A stretch of 64,000 bases of DNA from Flavobacteriaceae bacterium (GCA_021648265.1 JAKITD010000001.1:1-64000); one strand, 5' to 3'. Positions 25,449 to 34,743 are shown, numbered from the stretch's first letter. Notes: generated by a model not told the origin, from the letters alone. Made by a program: numbers and translations.

Positions 25449-27526
25449 TACCCTAAAACCTCCAAAATCTTACTCTTCACTTTTTCAGTAGAAGGAATCA
25501 TCGTTTTTTCCAAGGTAGCATTCAACGGAATTGCAGGTAAATTCTCACTACCAATCAACATTACTGGCGCATCTAAATCTCTAAAACATTCCTCTTGAAT
25601 TTTTCCTTGCAAGGCTCTTGAAAAACTATTTTCTGAAGGCTCTTCCGTTACCACCAAACACTTTCCGCACTTCCTAACCGAATTAAAAACCGTTTTATAA
25701 TCCAATGGATGAAGGGTTCGTAAATCGACCACTTCAATTTTATCTTGCATTTTTAATTCCTCCGAAGCGTTCATTGCCCAATGCACTCCCATTCCGTAAG
25801 TAATAATAGACAAGGTTTCTTCCTCCTCTTGTTTCCAAATTTCTTGAAGCACCAAAGCCTTCCCAAAAGGCAATATATAATCTTCCGAAGGCTCTACCGA
25901 AGTCGCTCCTTTTGTACCAGGAACTTTACTCCAATACAAACCTTTATGCTCTAAAATTACTACAGGATTTGGATCGTAATACGCCGCTTTCATCAAACCT
26001 TTTAAATCGGCTCCGTTACTTGGATATGCGATTTTTATTCCTCGAATATTAGCAACCACACTCTCTACGGATGATGAATGATAAGGACCTCCGCTACCAT
26101 AAGCACCAATAGGAACACGCAATATCATAGAAACAGGCCATTTTCCGTTAGATAAATAACAACTTCTGCTCACCTCGGTAAATAATTGGTTGAGTCCTGG
26201 CCAAATATAATCTGCAAACTGAACCTCAACAATTGGCTTTAACCCAACCGCACTCATTCCCACCGTACTTCCTACTATAAATGCTTCTTGAATTGGCATA
26301 TTAAAAACACGATAATCTCCAAATTTCTGAGCCAAAGTCGCTGCTTCTCTAAACACGCCTCCCAATCTTCCGCCAACATCTTGCCCGTACATCAAGCACT
26401 CTTTATGTTTTCTCATTAATTCTTCAATTGCAAATAATGCACAATCTACCATAAGCACTTTTTCGGCTCCTTTTGGGCTTCGTTCTCCTTTTTCTTCGGT
26501 GATTGGAGTTGGAGCAAAATCGTGAGTAAATAAATCTTCTGGCTTAGGATCTGCTGCTTTTAATGCCTTTATCAATGCTTTTTTTACAGTTTCAATTGCC
26601 GAATTTTCTATTTTCTGAATTTCTTCGGAAGAGAACTCATTATCCAACAACAATTTTTTTAATTTAGGATATGGGTCTCTGCTCCTCGCCTCTTCCAAAT
26701 CATCTCGATACCATTCCATTCGCACTCCAGAAGTATGATGATTTAACAACGGAACTTTAGCGTGAATCAAGAAAGGTCTTCGCTCTTTTCTAATGGTTTT
26801 AATAACTTCTTGAATGGTATTATAACTTTCCTCAAAGTCTGTTCCATCAATTGAAATAGCTTCTAAACCTTTAAATCCTTTGGCATATTCAAAAGCATCT
26901 TGAGCACGAATTTCTTCGGCTTTGGCAGAAATATCCCAACCATTATCCTGTACCAAATACAAAATAGGAAGTTGTTTTAAAGCTGCCATCTGAAAGGCTT
27001 CTGCAATTTCTCCTTCGGTTACTGATGCGTCACCTAAAGAACAGACTACTATTGGAAGAAGAGATTCTTCGCTATCGCTCTGAATGACATTTTCTATTCC
27101 TTCAACTTCTTTATACCAAAATCCCATAGCAACTCCTGTTGCGGGAATAGCTTGCATTCCTGTTGCCGAACTTTGATGCGGAATTTTAGGTTTATCATCA
27201 TCCTTTAAACTTGGGTGCGAATAATAGGTTCTTCCTCCCGAAAAAGGGTCGTCTTTTTTTGCCAACACTTGAAGCATTAATTCATAAGGCTTCATCCCAA
27301 TTGCCAACAACATCGCATCATCACGATAATACGGAAAAACATAATCCTGAGACGTTAATTGCATTCCTAAAGCAACCTGAATCACTTCGTGACCACGAGA
27401 AGTAGCGTGAACATATTTTGAAACTACTTTAAAGTTTTCTTCATATTCCTCCGTAATTGCCTTTGCAGTACACAAATCTGTGAATGCTTTTTTTAAGGTT
27501 GCTTTATTTATTTTTATTTTTTCCAT
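25445..27526 (-). CDS. branched-chain 2-oxoacid dehydrogenase E1, fused alpha-beta subunits
   Basis: About 693 residues. The alpha half (about 1-320) has the thiamine-diphosphate motif GDASVTEGEIAEAF ending QDNGWDIS, and the phosphorylation-loop-like HHTSGVRMEWYRDD. The beta half (about 350-693) has MYGQDVGGRLGGVF, VEVQFADYIWPGLNQLF and GAYGSGGPYHSSS. It decarboxylates the 2-oxoacids of Val, Leu and Ile and passes the acyl group to E2 (gene at 28836). A segment ENVIQSDSEESLL in the alpha half is encoded by a dispersed DNA repeat and looks like an in-frame insertion. An in-frame ATG two codons upstream (27532) is an alternative start. Confidence 0.92.
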   Translation of the reverse strand: MEKIKINKATLKKAFTDLCTAKAITEEYEENFKVVSKYVHATSRGHEVIQVALGMQLTSQDYVFPYYRDDAMLLAIGMKPYELMLQVLAKKDDPFSGGRTYYSHPSLKDDDKPKIPHQSSATGMQAIPATGVAMGFWYKEVEGIENVIQSDSEESLLPIVVCSLGDASVTEGEIAEAFQMAALKQLPILYLVQDNGWDISAKAEEIRAQDAFEYAKGFKGLEAISIDGTDFEESYNTIQEVIKTIRKERRPFLIHAKVPLLNHHTSGVRMEWYRDDLEEARSRDPYPKLKKLLLDNEFSSEEIQKIENSAIETVKKALIKALKAADPKPEDLFTHDFAPTPITEEKGERSPKGAEKVLMVDCALFAIEELMRKHKECLMYGQDVGGRLGGVFREAATLAQKFGDYRVFNMPIQEAFIVGSTVGMSAVGLKPIVEVQFADYIWPGLNQLFTEVSRSCYLSNGKWPVSMILRVPIGAYGSGGPYHSSSVESVVANIRGIKIAYPSNGADLKGLMKAAYYDPNPVVILEHKGLYWSKVPGTKGATSVEPSEDYILPFGKALVLQEIWKQEEEETLSIITYGMGVHWAMNASEELKMQDKIEVVDLRTLHPLDYKTVFNSVRKCGKCLVVTEEPSENSFSRALQGKIQEECFRDLDAPVMLIGSENLPAIPLNATLEKTMIPSTEKVKSKILEVLGY
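27061..27096 (-). repeat. dispersed repeat read in frame inside the E1 gene
   Basis: On the coding strand it reads AATGTCATTCAGAGCGA then GAAGAATCT, a variant of the common intergenic repeat TGTCATTCTGAxCG...GAAGAATC of Bacteroidota. It encodes N-V-I-Q-S-D-S-E-E-S in the open frame. A second copy in the same frame is in paaH at 37276-37314. Confidence 0.6.
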
Positions 27527-27667
27527 TATCATTTTCCCCCTTTGAAGGGGGATTAAGGGGGATGTTTTCGAAATTATTCTAAATCATTTTTTTAACTTCA
27601 TTCTTAACAACAATGAGCTTGCCACGCTCATAATTCGCTCGCAAAGACATTACTAATAACTTTTCAC

Positions 27668-28720
27668 CTACAAAACAGGCATCATCCAACCAAAAACATC
27701 TTCTATTTCGCCTATTTTTATTCCGTTCAATGTATTGTTAATATCTTCTCCCACAGGACTTTCATCCGAAACGTGAATGGTTTCTTTATCGGTTCCTATT
27801 TCTTGAATGTAAGCAATTCCAACAGCTGTTCCTGTTCCAAATGCTTCTTCTAAAGTCCCATTTTCGGAAGCTTCTTTTATTTCATCTAAAGTAATCGGAC
27901 GTTCGGTAACTTCAAAACCTTTATGACGTAATAAATCGATGACACTCATACGTGTTATTCCGTCTAAAATGGATCCATCTCTTCTTGGAGTAACGAATTT
28001 ACCATCCACTTTAAAGAAGATATTCATCGTTCCAACTTCCTCAATATACTTATGTTCGGCTGCGTCTAACCATAAAATCTGATTGTAACCTTTTGCTTTT
28101 GCATTTTCAGTAGGAAGAATTGCTGCTGCATAATTTCCTGCCGCTTTTGCTTCTCCTGTTCCTCCGTGAGCGGCACGTATAAACTTTTTCTCTGCGTATA
28201 ATTTAATTCGCTCACTAAAATAAGGGCCTGCAGGCGAACAAATAATAATAAACTTGTAACTGGTTGCCGCACGCATTCCGATAAAATGTTCGTCGGCATA
28301 CATAAACGGACGTAAATACATTGCAGATCCTTTTTTCTTCGGAATCCATTCTCGGTCTAAACTCACCAATTGTTTTAATCCCTCAGCGAAAATTTCTTCA
28401 GGTAATTCTGGCATTCCCATTCTAACTGCACTGGTATTTAAACGAGCTGCATTTTTATTGGGTCTAAATAATAAAGGTTCTCCAGCAGCATTTAAAGTCG
28501 CTTTCATTCCTTCGAAAATAGCTTGTCCGTAATGCAATGCCATTGTTGCAGGATGCGTTGCTATGGTTTGCATTGGGATAATTCTTGGATTGTTCCAAGT
28601 TCCATTTTCGTAATCACAAATAAACATATGGTCTGTGAAAATTTTTCCTAATGGTATGTTATCAAAATCCAATTCGTTTAATGTTGAATGTTCTGTTTTT
28701 GTTATTTTTATTGCTTCCAT
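27668..28720 (-). CDS. ilvE: branched-chain amino acid aminotransferase
   Basis: 350 residues, the length of the type-II BCAT (IlvE/BCAT2-like). It is a PLP enzyme that converts Val, Leu and Ile to their 2-oxoacids and back. Markers are the KLYAEKKFIRAAHGGTGEAKAAGNYAAAI-like region with the PLP Lys before A-A-G-N-Y-A-A, EVGTMNIFFKVDGKFVTP and GTGTAVGIAYIQ. It lies between the E2 and E1 genes of branched-chain oxoacid breakdown on the same strand, so here it most likely feeds that catabolic complex. Confidence 0.94.
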   Translation of the reverse strand: MEAIKITKTEHSTLNELDFDNIPLGKIFTDHMFICDYENGTWNNPRIIPMQTIATHPATMALHYGQAIFEGMKATLNAAGEPLLFRPNKNAARLNTSAVRMGMPELPEEIFAEGLKQLVSLDREWIPKKKGSAMYLRPFMYADEHFIGMRAATSYKFIIICSPAGPYFSERIKLYAEKKFIRAAHGGTGEAKAAGNYAAAILPTENAKAKGYNQILWLDAAEHKYIEEVGTMNIFFKVDGKFVTPRRDGSILDGITRMSVIDLLRHKGFEVTERPITLDEIKEASENGTLEEAFGTGTAVGIAYIQEIGTDKETIHVSDESPVGEDINNTLNGIKIGEIEDVFGWMMPVL

Positions 28721-28835
28721 AACTTGTTATTTTATTCTTGTTTTTGTCATTATGGGCTTGACCCAGAATCTATAATTATATTTTTCTCTTGTGAATCCTG
28801 AAACTCTCGAAATTTCGGGACAGGATGACAAAATT

Positions 28836-30149
28836 TTATATTTTTCTATTTATATCAAATTTTTCCATGTAATCTCCAATTCTTCTTAAAAAAGAACCTG
28901 CTAAAAATCCGTCCACAATCCGATGATCAAAGGAAAGTGATAAGTACATCATACTTCTAATCTCTATTGAGTCGCCATCTGGTCGCTCTATAACTTCAGC
29001 TCGTTTTTTTATAATTCCTGTTGCTAATATTGCTGCTTCTGGCTGATTGATTATTGGTGTTCCCATCACTGACCCAAAAGTTCCAACATTTGAAATGGTG
29101 AAAGTACTTCCGCTCAAATCATCTGTTTTTAATTTATTTTCTCTTGCTTTAACTGCTAAGGAATTAATATCGGTTGCCAACTCAACCAAGTTCTTTTTAT
29201 CAGCATTTTTTACCACAGGAACAATCAAATTTCCTGAAGGTAATGCAGCTGCCATTCCTATATTTATATCCTCTTTTACAATAATATTTTTTCCATCCAA
29301 AGAGGAATTTATCATTGGATAATCGACAATTGCTTTGGCGACTGCCTCAATAAACAAAGGGGTAAAGGTTAATTTCTGATTATATTTTTCTAAAAATGGA
29401 ACCTTCATTTTATTTCTCCATTCAACCATATTGGTCAAATCCGCTTCCACATAAGCAGTCACGTGAGGTGAAGTGTGTTTACTGAAAACCATGCGATCTG
29501 CAATCATTTGGCGCATTCTGTCCATTTCGACAATCTTTCCTGTGCCTTTATCAAACTTTAAATCGGGAATTTGAAATCCGTTTTTTTCGACAACAGGTTG
29601 TGCAAACTTGAAAGGTCTTCCTTCTTCAATATAACTCATCAAATCGCTTTTACGAAGTCTGTTCTTATTTCCTGAAGCTGAAATTCGTGCCAATTCCTCA
29701 AAACTTATATGATGTTCTTTGGCAATACTTACAATTAATGGCGAGAAAAACAAATTGGAATTTGCTACTTTAAAAGCTCCTCCTTTTACTGAAACTGATT
29801 GTTTTTTTGACGCCTTTTTTTTAATTGGATTTACATTCTCTATCTGAGTAGTTTCTTCCTTTTTTACAGCGGTTTTTCCATCGGTTTTAATAATCGCAAT
29901 GGTTTCGCCAATTTTTATAACATCATTTTGTTTATACAATATTTCTGAAACTACGCCAGTTACCAGTGAAGGAACTTCACTATCTACCTTGTCAGTTGCG
30001 ACTTCTAACAATATTTCATCTTCTTCGATGGTATCGCCCACGTTTTTAAACCATTTGATTATGGCTGCTTCTGTGATGCTTTCGCCTAATTTTGGCATTT
30101 TGAATTTGTATATTCCTGCGGAGGCAGGAATCTCTTTATTTGTTTCCAA
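28836..30149 (-). CDS. branched-chain 2-oxoacid dehydrogenase E2 (dihydrolipoyl acyltransferase)
   Basis: 437 residues. An N-terminal lipoyl domain carries the lipoylated Lys in EVATDKVDSEVPS; a Lys/Thr-rich linker follows, then an E3/E1-binding domain (FSPLIVSIAKEHHISFEELA) and a C-terminal acyltransferase domain with SFDHRIVDG (active-site His). It transfers the branched acyl group to CoA. The first 13 residues include EIPASAG, encoded by a palindromic dispersed repeat, so the N-terminus is extended. A Met at residue 18 (30098) is an alternative start but would cut the first lipoyl strand. Confidence 0.92.
   Translation of the reverse strand: METNKEIPASAGIYKFKMPKLGESITEAAIIKWFKNVGDTIEEDEILLEVATDKVDSEVPSLVTGVVSEILYKQNDVIKIGETIAIIKTDGKTAVKKEETTQIENVNPIKKKASKKQSVSVKGGAFKVANSNLFFSPLIVSIAKEHHISFEELARISASGNKNRLRKSDLMSYIEEGRPFKFAQPVVEKNGFQIPDLKFDKGTGKIVEMDRMRQMIADRMVFSKHTSPHVTAYVEADLTNMVEWRNKMKVPFLEKYNQKLTFTPLFIEAVAKAIVDYPMINSSLDGKNIIVKEDINIGMAAALPSGNLIVPVVKNADKKNLVELATDINSLAVKARENKLKTDDLSGSTFTISNVGTFGSVMGTPIINQPEAAILATGIIKKRAEVIERPDGDSIEIRSMMYLSLSFDHRIVDGFLAGSFLRRIGDYMEKFDINRKI
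30111..30131. repeat. palindromic repeat inside the E2 N-terminus
   Basis: ATTCCTGCGGAGGCAGGAAT is a near-perfect palindrome. The same motif type occurs between genes at 30918-30936 (TTCCTGCGAAAGCAGGAATC) and, with other arms, at 34431-34447. Here it is translated in frame as I-P-A-S-A-G-I near the E2 start. Confidence 0.6.
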
Positions 30150-30269
30150 ATCTTGATGTTTTATTATTTAAATTCCGATTCACACTCAAATCTATCCAAC
30201 TTGGATTCATTTCCTCAATTAAATTTATTTTCCATTCTCTTTTCCATTTCTTCATTTGCTTTTCTCTTA

Positions 30270-30302
30270 GACCTACTAGGTTTTTAAAACCTAGTAGGTC
30301 TT
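30270..30302. repeat. palindromic intergenic repeat
   Basis: Perfect arms AGACCTACTAGG and CCTAGTAGGTCT around TTTTTAAAA, eight bases past the paaY stop. It separates the phenylacetate genes from the branched-chain genes and may attenuate transcription. Confidence 0.75.
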
Positions 30303-30309
30303 TCCAATT

Positions 30310-30909
30310 TTATTTATTTCTTTTCAATTCCAACAATGTTTTATAAAAATCTTCTTGTTTTGGTCTGTTTTTAGGCACTTCACGAAGTGCCTCTACAGCA
30401 CGTAAACTTTCATGGCAATCTGCTGGTAATTGTTGGTATAATTTGGTTCCTGCCGTTTTCCAAACTATCATTTCATCTGAAACATCTTTGATTGCTTTTG
30501 CTGGATTACCAACGATTAATTTTCGTTTTTCAAAAATAGTTTCAGCCTTTACAAACGACATTGCTCCAACGATACATTCGTCCCCTATTTCGGCATCATC
30601 CATTATTACAGAGTTCATTCCTATTAAACAATTTCGACCTAGATTTGCTCCATGAATGATGGCTCCGTGACCAACGTGGACTCCTTCTTTTAAAATAATC
30701 GTCTTTCCTGGAAACATATGTACCGTACAATTTTCTTGAACATTTACTCCATCTTCCAAAATAATTGCTCCCCAATCGCCACGAATCGCAGCTCCTGGAC
30801 CGATATAACAATTTTTACCAATAATTACATTGCCTGTAACTGCTGCTAATGGATGTACAAAACTGCTTTTGTGTACTACTGGTATATGTCCTTTGAAACT
30901 GTAAATCAT
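30310..30909 (-). CDS. paaY: hexapeptide-repeat thioesterase PaaY
   Basis: 199 residues. A left-handed beta-helix of hexapeptide repeats with gamma-carbonic-anhydrase-like His residues (ENCTVHMFPGK, HVGHGAIIHGANLGRN) and the PaaY tail IVGNPAKAIKDVSDEMIVWK then VEALREVP. E. coli PaaY is a thioesterase that clears dead-end CoA esters of the phenylacetate pathway. It is the last pathway gene in this cluster; palindromic repeats lie on both sides. Confidence 0.93.
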   Translation of the reverse strand: MIYSFKGHIPVVHKSSFVHPLAAVTGNVIIGKNCYIGPGAAIRGDWGAIILEDGVNVQENCTVHMFPGKTIILKEGVHVGHGAIIHGANLGRNCLIGMNSVIMDDAEIGDECIVGAMSFVKAETIFEKRKLIVGNPAKAIKDVSDEMIVWKTAGTKLYQQLPADCHESLRAVEALREVPKNRPKQEDFYKTLLELKRNK

Positions 30910-31012
30910 ATTTTTTTCCTGCGAAAGCAGGAATCTTTCATTTTATATTTATAATACCTTCTACTTCACTATATATAAACTCTATCTAGAATTTTATTCC
31001 TTGTTCTTAATG

Positions 31013-31038
31013 CCTACAAGGTTTTAAAAACCCTGCAG
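31013..31038. repeat. palindromic intergenic repeat (degenerate copy)
   Basis: CCTACAAGG, TTTTAAAAA, then CCCTGCAG. A decayed copy of the palindrome family in the 205-base space between paaF and paaY, which also holds a TTCCTGCGAAAGCAGGAA palindrome near 30918. Confidence 0.5.
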
Positions 31039-31078
31039 AAAATATTCATTTCTTCAATAAACTTTATTTCTCATTCCC

Positions 31079-31111
31079 AGACCTAACAGGTTTTGAAAAC
31101 CTGTTAGGTTT
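31079..31111. repeat. palindromic intergenic repeat
   Basis: AGACCTAACAGG and CCTGTTAGGTTT around TTTTGAAAA, immediately after the stop of the enoyl-CoA hydratase gene at 31115. Confidence 0.7.
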
Positions 31112-31114
31112 GAA

Positions 31115-31867
31115 TTATTTAAACTTCTTCAATGTTTCTTTTGTAAAATCTGAAAGCACTAATCTTCCGCTTATCTCAGCACGTTCTACTAATAATTGAT
31201 CCCAATCTTCGGTTCCGCTCCACATTATTTTTTTCATTTCTTTCATTGCTTCCGGATTGTAGTTGCATAAGTTTTCTGCAAATTTCTGAACTTCATTATC
31301 TAATTCTTCAACCGTTTTGAAAACCTGAGTGTATAAGCCTTTTGCTTTTGCCCATTCGGCACTATAAAAAGTATTGGCATCGATTGCTATTTGGGACATT
31401 CCGCTAACACCTAGTTTTCTTTCAACTGCTGACCCTACAACAAATGGTCCAATACCTACATTCAATTCACTCAGTTTGATGGAAGCAAACTTGCTTGCCA
31501 TACAATAATCGGTAGCTGAAGCAATTCCAACTCCACCACCAACTGTTTTTCCTTGTATTCGTCCGATGATGAATTTTGGACATTTACGCATTGCATTTAT
31601 CACATTTGCAAATCCAGAAAAGAATACTTTTCCAGTTGCTGCATCATTGATATTTATTAATTCTTCAAAACTTGCACCCGCACAAAAAGTTCGGTCTCCT
31701 CCACTTTTTAAGATGATGACTTTTATTTTATCATCTTCTCCAGCTTGGGTAATTGAATTAGTTAAATCTGCAAGAATATTTCCAGGCAAACTGTTGTGTG
31801 CTGGATGAAAGAACTCGATGGTTGCGACTCCTTTGTCTGTGGTTTTTTTTACGTAGGGTTTAAGCAT
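31115..31867 (-). CDS. paaF: enoyl-CoA hydratase, probable 2,3-dehydroadipyl-CoA hydratase
   Basis: 250 residues of the crotonase fold. The oxyanion-hole motif FCAGASFEEL and the QGKTVGGGVGIASATDYCMAS segment are visible. In the pathway PaaF hydrates 2,3-dehydroadipyl-CoA. It is assigned as paaF because the other crotonase (at 38720) fits PaaG better, but the paralogues are hard to separate by eye. It is flanked by palindromic repeats on both sides. Confidence 0.72.
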   Translation of the reverse strand: MLKPYVKKTTDKGVATIEFFHPAHNSLPGNILADLTNSITQAGEDDKIKVIILKSGGDRTFCAGASFEELININDAATGKVFFSGFANVINAMRKCPKFIIGRIQGKTVGGGVGIASATDYCMASKFASIKLSELNVGIGPFVVGSAVERKLGVSGMSQIAIDANTFYSAEWAKAKGLYTQVFKTVEELDNEVQKFAENLCNYNPEAMKEMKKIMWSGTEDWDQLLVERAEISGRLVLSDFTKETLKKFK

Positions 31868-31884
31868 AATATTTAAAATAATTT

Positions 31885-31917
31885 AGACCTAACAGGTTTT
31901 AAAAACCTGTTAGGTCT
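31885..31917. repeat. palindromic intergenic repeat
   Basis: Perfect arms AGACCTAACAGG and CCTGTTAGGTCT around TTTTAAAAA, between paaZ and paaF. It occupies most of the 55-base spacer. Confidence 0.8.
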
Positions 31918-31922
31918 TTGTT

Positions 31923-34418
31923 TTATAATAATCCAAATTGTTTAAAGTGATGGTTAAGGTGCTTGCGTTCCAATAAATACCAATCAAATTTTTCTAAATT
32001 GCCGAAGACTACATTTTTTAAAATAGCTTTGGGATTTTCTTTAAAAAATGCCAAATATTCTTCTCTAGCTTCTAGCATTTTAAGTTTTGCTACTTGTAAG
32101 TTTTCGTGCCTTAATGTTTCTACTTCTCCTTTTTTATGAAGTGGAAAATCAAATCCTGGTGCCATTGGCTCATAATTATAAAGTACTTCTTGAGCTTTAT
32201 CAATATATTTTTCTGGTGTTGCAATTTCAAAATCTTGACTTTCACCTGAAGCAATTCTGTACGCCAATTCAAGATGTTCAACCATATGTTGTGAGGTCAT
32301 AATTCCCCATTTTGGTTTGGTATCTTCGGTTAATTTATCCAGACATTCTTTAATTTTTTCGGAAGTCATTTCAACAAAAACGGTTTGCTTTTTCTGAACC
32401 ATCGTGAGTACTGTTGCAATTGCTACCAATTCATCATCTGCATCAAATATTTCGGCATACCATTTTACAATTCCGCTTGGAAGTTCTTTGCCTCGTTGAT
32501 CTCGATCTACTTTTTGTTTACAGGTTAATCGCACATAAATGGTATCGTTATGATAAATTGGACGTATAAAACGGCAATCTTCCAATCCGTAATTAGCGGC
32601 AACTGGTCCTTTATTAGGATATACAAAAAGACCTGCTGCTGCTGCTAAAATAAAGTAGCCGTGTGCTGTTCTTTTTTCAAAAATACTTCCGTCAAGAGAA
32701 GTGATATCAGTATGTGCATAAAAATTATCCCAAGTTAAATTAGAGAAATTTATAATGTCGGTATCGGTTACGGTTCGTTTATGAGTTTTCATAGACATAC
32801 CAACTTTGATATCTTCCCAATGGTATGAAAATGGATGTTTCTCTGCTTCTTTATAGGCTGCTTTTGGTTGGTAAATTCCTGTAATTTCGGTCAATGTTGT
32901 TGGAGTTCCTTGAATTGCACAACGTTGTAAATAGTGTTTTACGCCACGTATTCCACCCATTTCTTCGCCACCGCCAGCTCTTCCTGGACCTCCGTGAACC
33001 AAGGAAGGTAATGGCGAACCGTGACCTGTGCTTTCTTTGGCGTTTTCTCTACTTAGCACTAAAATACGTCCGTGATGTGTGGCTGCTTCCACCACATATT
33101 CTTTTGCAATTTTATCATTATTGGTTACTATGGAAGAAACCAATGATCCTTTTCCGAGATGTGCTAATTGAATGGCTTCGTCTAAGGTTTTATAAGGCAT
33201 TAATGTGCTTACTGGACCAAACGCTTCAATATCGTGAATTGCTGTATTTGTAAACGGATAATCTTCCCGAAGCAATATTGGTGCTAAAAACGCTCCTTTT
33301 TCTGAAGAAGCTCCAATAACAGAAACCTCATCCAGATTGCCATAGACTATTTTGGCAGTTTTGGTTAATTGGGCAACACGTTCTTTTACTTCTTCTACTT
33401 GGTCTTTACTTACCAAAGCTCCCATTCGCACCTCTTTTAATCTTGGGTCGCCAATGGTAACTTTTTCTAATTGTTTTGAAATAGCAATCTGTACATCTTC
33501 AATTAAATTTTCAGGAACGATAACTCGTCTGATTGCCGTACATTTTTGACCACTCTTTATGGTCATTTCTTTTCTTACTTCCTTAATAAATATATCAAAT
33601 TCTGGTGTTCCAGGAACAGCATCTTCTCCAAGAACACAAGCGTTTAACGAATCTGCTTCCATATTAAAAGGAACGGATTCGTTAATGATTCTTGGGTGCG
33701 CTTTTAACATTCTTCCCACTGTTGCAGAACCTGTAAATGTTACTACATCTTGTGATTCAACTGAGTCTAAAATACTTCTTGCCGAACCAGAAATTAACTG
33801 CAAAGATCCTTCTGGTAATATTCCTGAAGCGATGATTTCTCTAACTACAGCTTCGGTTAAAAAGGAAGTGTTTGTCGCTGGTTTTACTACGGCAGGAACT
33901 CCTGCCATCCAATTTACAGCACATTTCTCTAACATTCCCCAAACTGGAAAATTGAAAGCGTTTATATGAACCGCAACTCCTCGTTTTGGAACCAAAATAT
34001 GATGTGCCATAAAACGTCCGCCTTTTGATAAATCGATTGGATCGCCTTCTACGTGATACGGTTGGTTTGGAAATAATTTACGAAGGGAAGCATTGGCAAA
34101 AAGGTTTCCGAAACCTCCTTCAATATCTATCCAACTATCTACTTTTGTTGCTCCTGTGCGATAACTAATATCGTAAAAATGTTGTTTCTTTTTAATGAGG
34201 TAAAAGGCTAATTTTTTTAGCATATTTCCTCGTTCCTGAAACGTCATTTTCCGAAGTGCCTCGCCTTTTGTTCTTCCGTAGTGCAATACTTCGGAAAAAT
34301 CGAATCCCGAAGTGTCAGACAATGCTACGATTTCGCCAGTTACGGCATCATGCATAGGTACGCCTTCTCCGTTTCCTGACAACCATTGTCCGTTGATGTA
34401 GCTTTCTAGTTTTTTCAT
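31923..34418 (-). CDS. paaZ: PaaZ (oxepin-CoA hydrolase / semialdehyde dehydrogenase) fused to a DUF1569 domain
   Basis: 831 residues, about 150 more than E. coli PaaZ. Residues 1-520 are an aldehyde dehydrogenase with the nucleophile in KSGQKCTAIRR and VTFTGSATVGRML. Residues about 530-680 are an R-hydratase (MaoC) domain with IFEKRTAHGYFILAAAAGLF. Together they open the oxepin ring and oxidise the aldehyde. The last ~150 residues (from about 680) resemble DUF1569/DinB-like helical domains, with His residues in MTSQHMVEHLELAY and KHLNHHFKQFG. The role of this extra domain is unknown. Confidence 0.93.
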   Translation of the reverse strand: MKKLESYINGQWLSGNGEGVPMHDAVTGEIVALSDTSGFDFSEVLHYGRTKGEALRKMTFQERGNMLKKLAFYLIKKKQHFYDISYRTGATKVDSWIDIEGGFGNLFANASLRKLFPNQPYHVEGDPIDLSKGGRFMAHHILVPKRGVAVHINAFNFPVWGMLEKCAVNWMAGVPAVVKPATNTSFLTEAVVREIIASGILPEGSLQLISGSARSILDSVESQDVVTFTGSATVGRMLKAHPRIINESVPFNMEADSLNACVLGEDAVPGTPEFDIFIKEVRKEMTIKSGQKCTAIRRVIVPENLIEDVQIAISKQLEKVTIGDPRLKEVRMGALVSKDQVEEVKERVAQLTKTAKIVYGNLDEVSVIGASSEKGAFLAPILLREDYPFTNTAIHDIEAFGPVSTLMPYKTLDEAIQLAHLGKGSLVSSIVTNNDKIAKEYVVEAATHHGRILVLSRENAKESTGHGSPLPSLVHGGPGRAGGGEEMGGIRGVKHYLQRCAIQGTPTTLTEITGIYQPKAAYKEAEKHPFSYHWEDIKVGMSMKTHKRTVTDTDIINFSNLTWDNFYAHTDITSLDGSIFEKRTAHGYFILAAAAGLFVYPNKGPVAANYGLEDCRFIRPIYHNDTIYVRLTCKQKVDRDQRGKELPSGIVKWYAEIFDADDELVAIATVLTMVQKKQTVFVEMTSEKIKECLDKLTEDTKPKWGIMTSQHMVEHLELAYRIASGESQDFEIATPEKYIDKAQEVLYNYEPMAPGFDFPLHKKGEVETLRHENLQVAKLKMLEAREEYLAFFKENPKAILKNVVFGNLEKFDWYLLERKHLNHHFKQFGLL

Positions 34419-34586
34419 ATTTATTTCCCACGAAAGTGGGAATCTTTTTAATTACACTTCCATTCCTGCGAATCCCTATAAAATAAGACAAGAATCTTTG
34501 ATTATTTATATTCCAATTGTATTAAAACTTTTCAGTTAGAATTTATTTTTTATTCTATTTTCCGCTTCTTCACCTGCTTCTATCTT

Positions 34587-34619
34587 AGACCTACTAGGTT
34601 TTAAAAACCTAGTAGGTCT
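34587..34619. repeat. palindromic intergenic repeat
   Basis: Perfect arms AGACCTACTAGG and CCTAGTAGGTCT around TTTTAAAAA, the same arms as the copy at 30270-30302. Confidence 0.8.
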
Positions 34620-34708
34620 TTCTAAACTCCAATATACAAAACTCCTTATTTAGTTTATTATCATAAAAAAACCAGATGTTTTATTTTCTTTTATATCTAT
34701 TATAATAT

Positions 34709-34736
34709 ACCTACAAGGTTTTAAAAACCTTGCAGG
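34709..34736. repeat. palindromic intergenic repeat (near-perfect copy)
   Basis: ACCTACAAGG and CCTTGCAGG around TTTTAAAAA, eight bases past the thiolase stop. Confidence 0.65.
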
Positions 34737-34743
34737 AAAGTAA

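Larger units (their letters stand above)
34419..34743. other. intergenic region with palindromic repeats between paaJ and paaZ
   Basis: 325 bases without a gene. It holds a TTCCCACGAAAGTGGGAAT palindrome (about 34429-34447), a perfect AGACCTACTAGG...CCTAGTAGGTCT palindrome at 34587-34619 and a degenerate copy at 34709-34736, set in AT-rich filler. No promoter motif was recognised. Confidence 0.6.

Noticed and set aside
32894-33969. Plus-strand open frames opposite paaZ.
   Set aside because: Shadow frames of the coding strand, with Leu/Phe- or Ser/Thr-rich nonsense composition.
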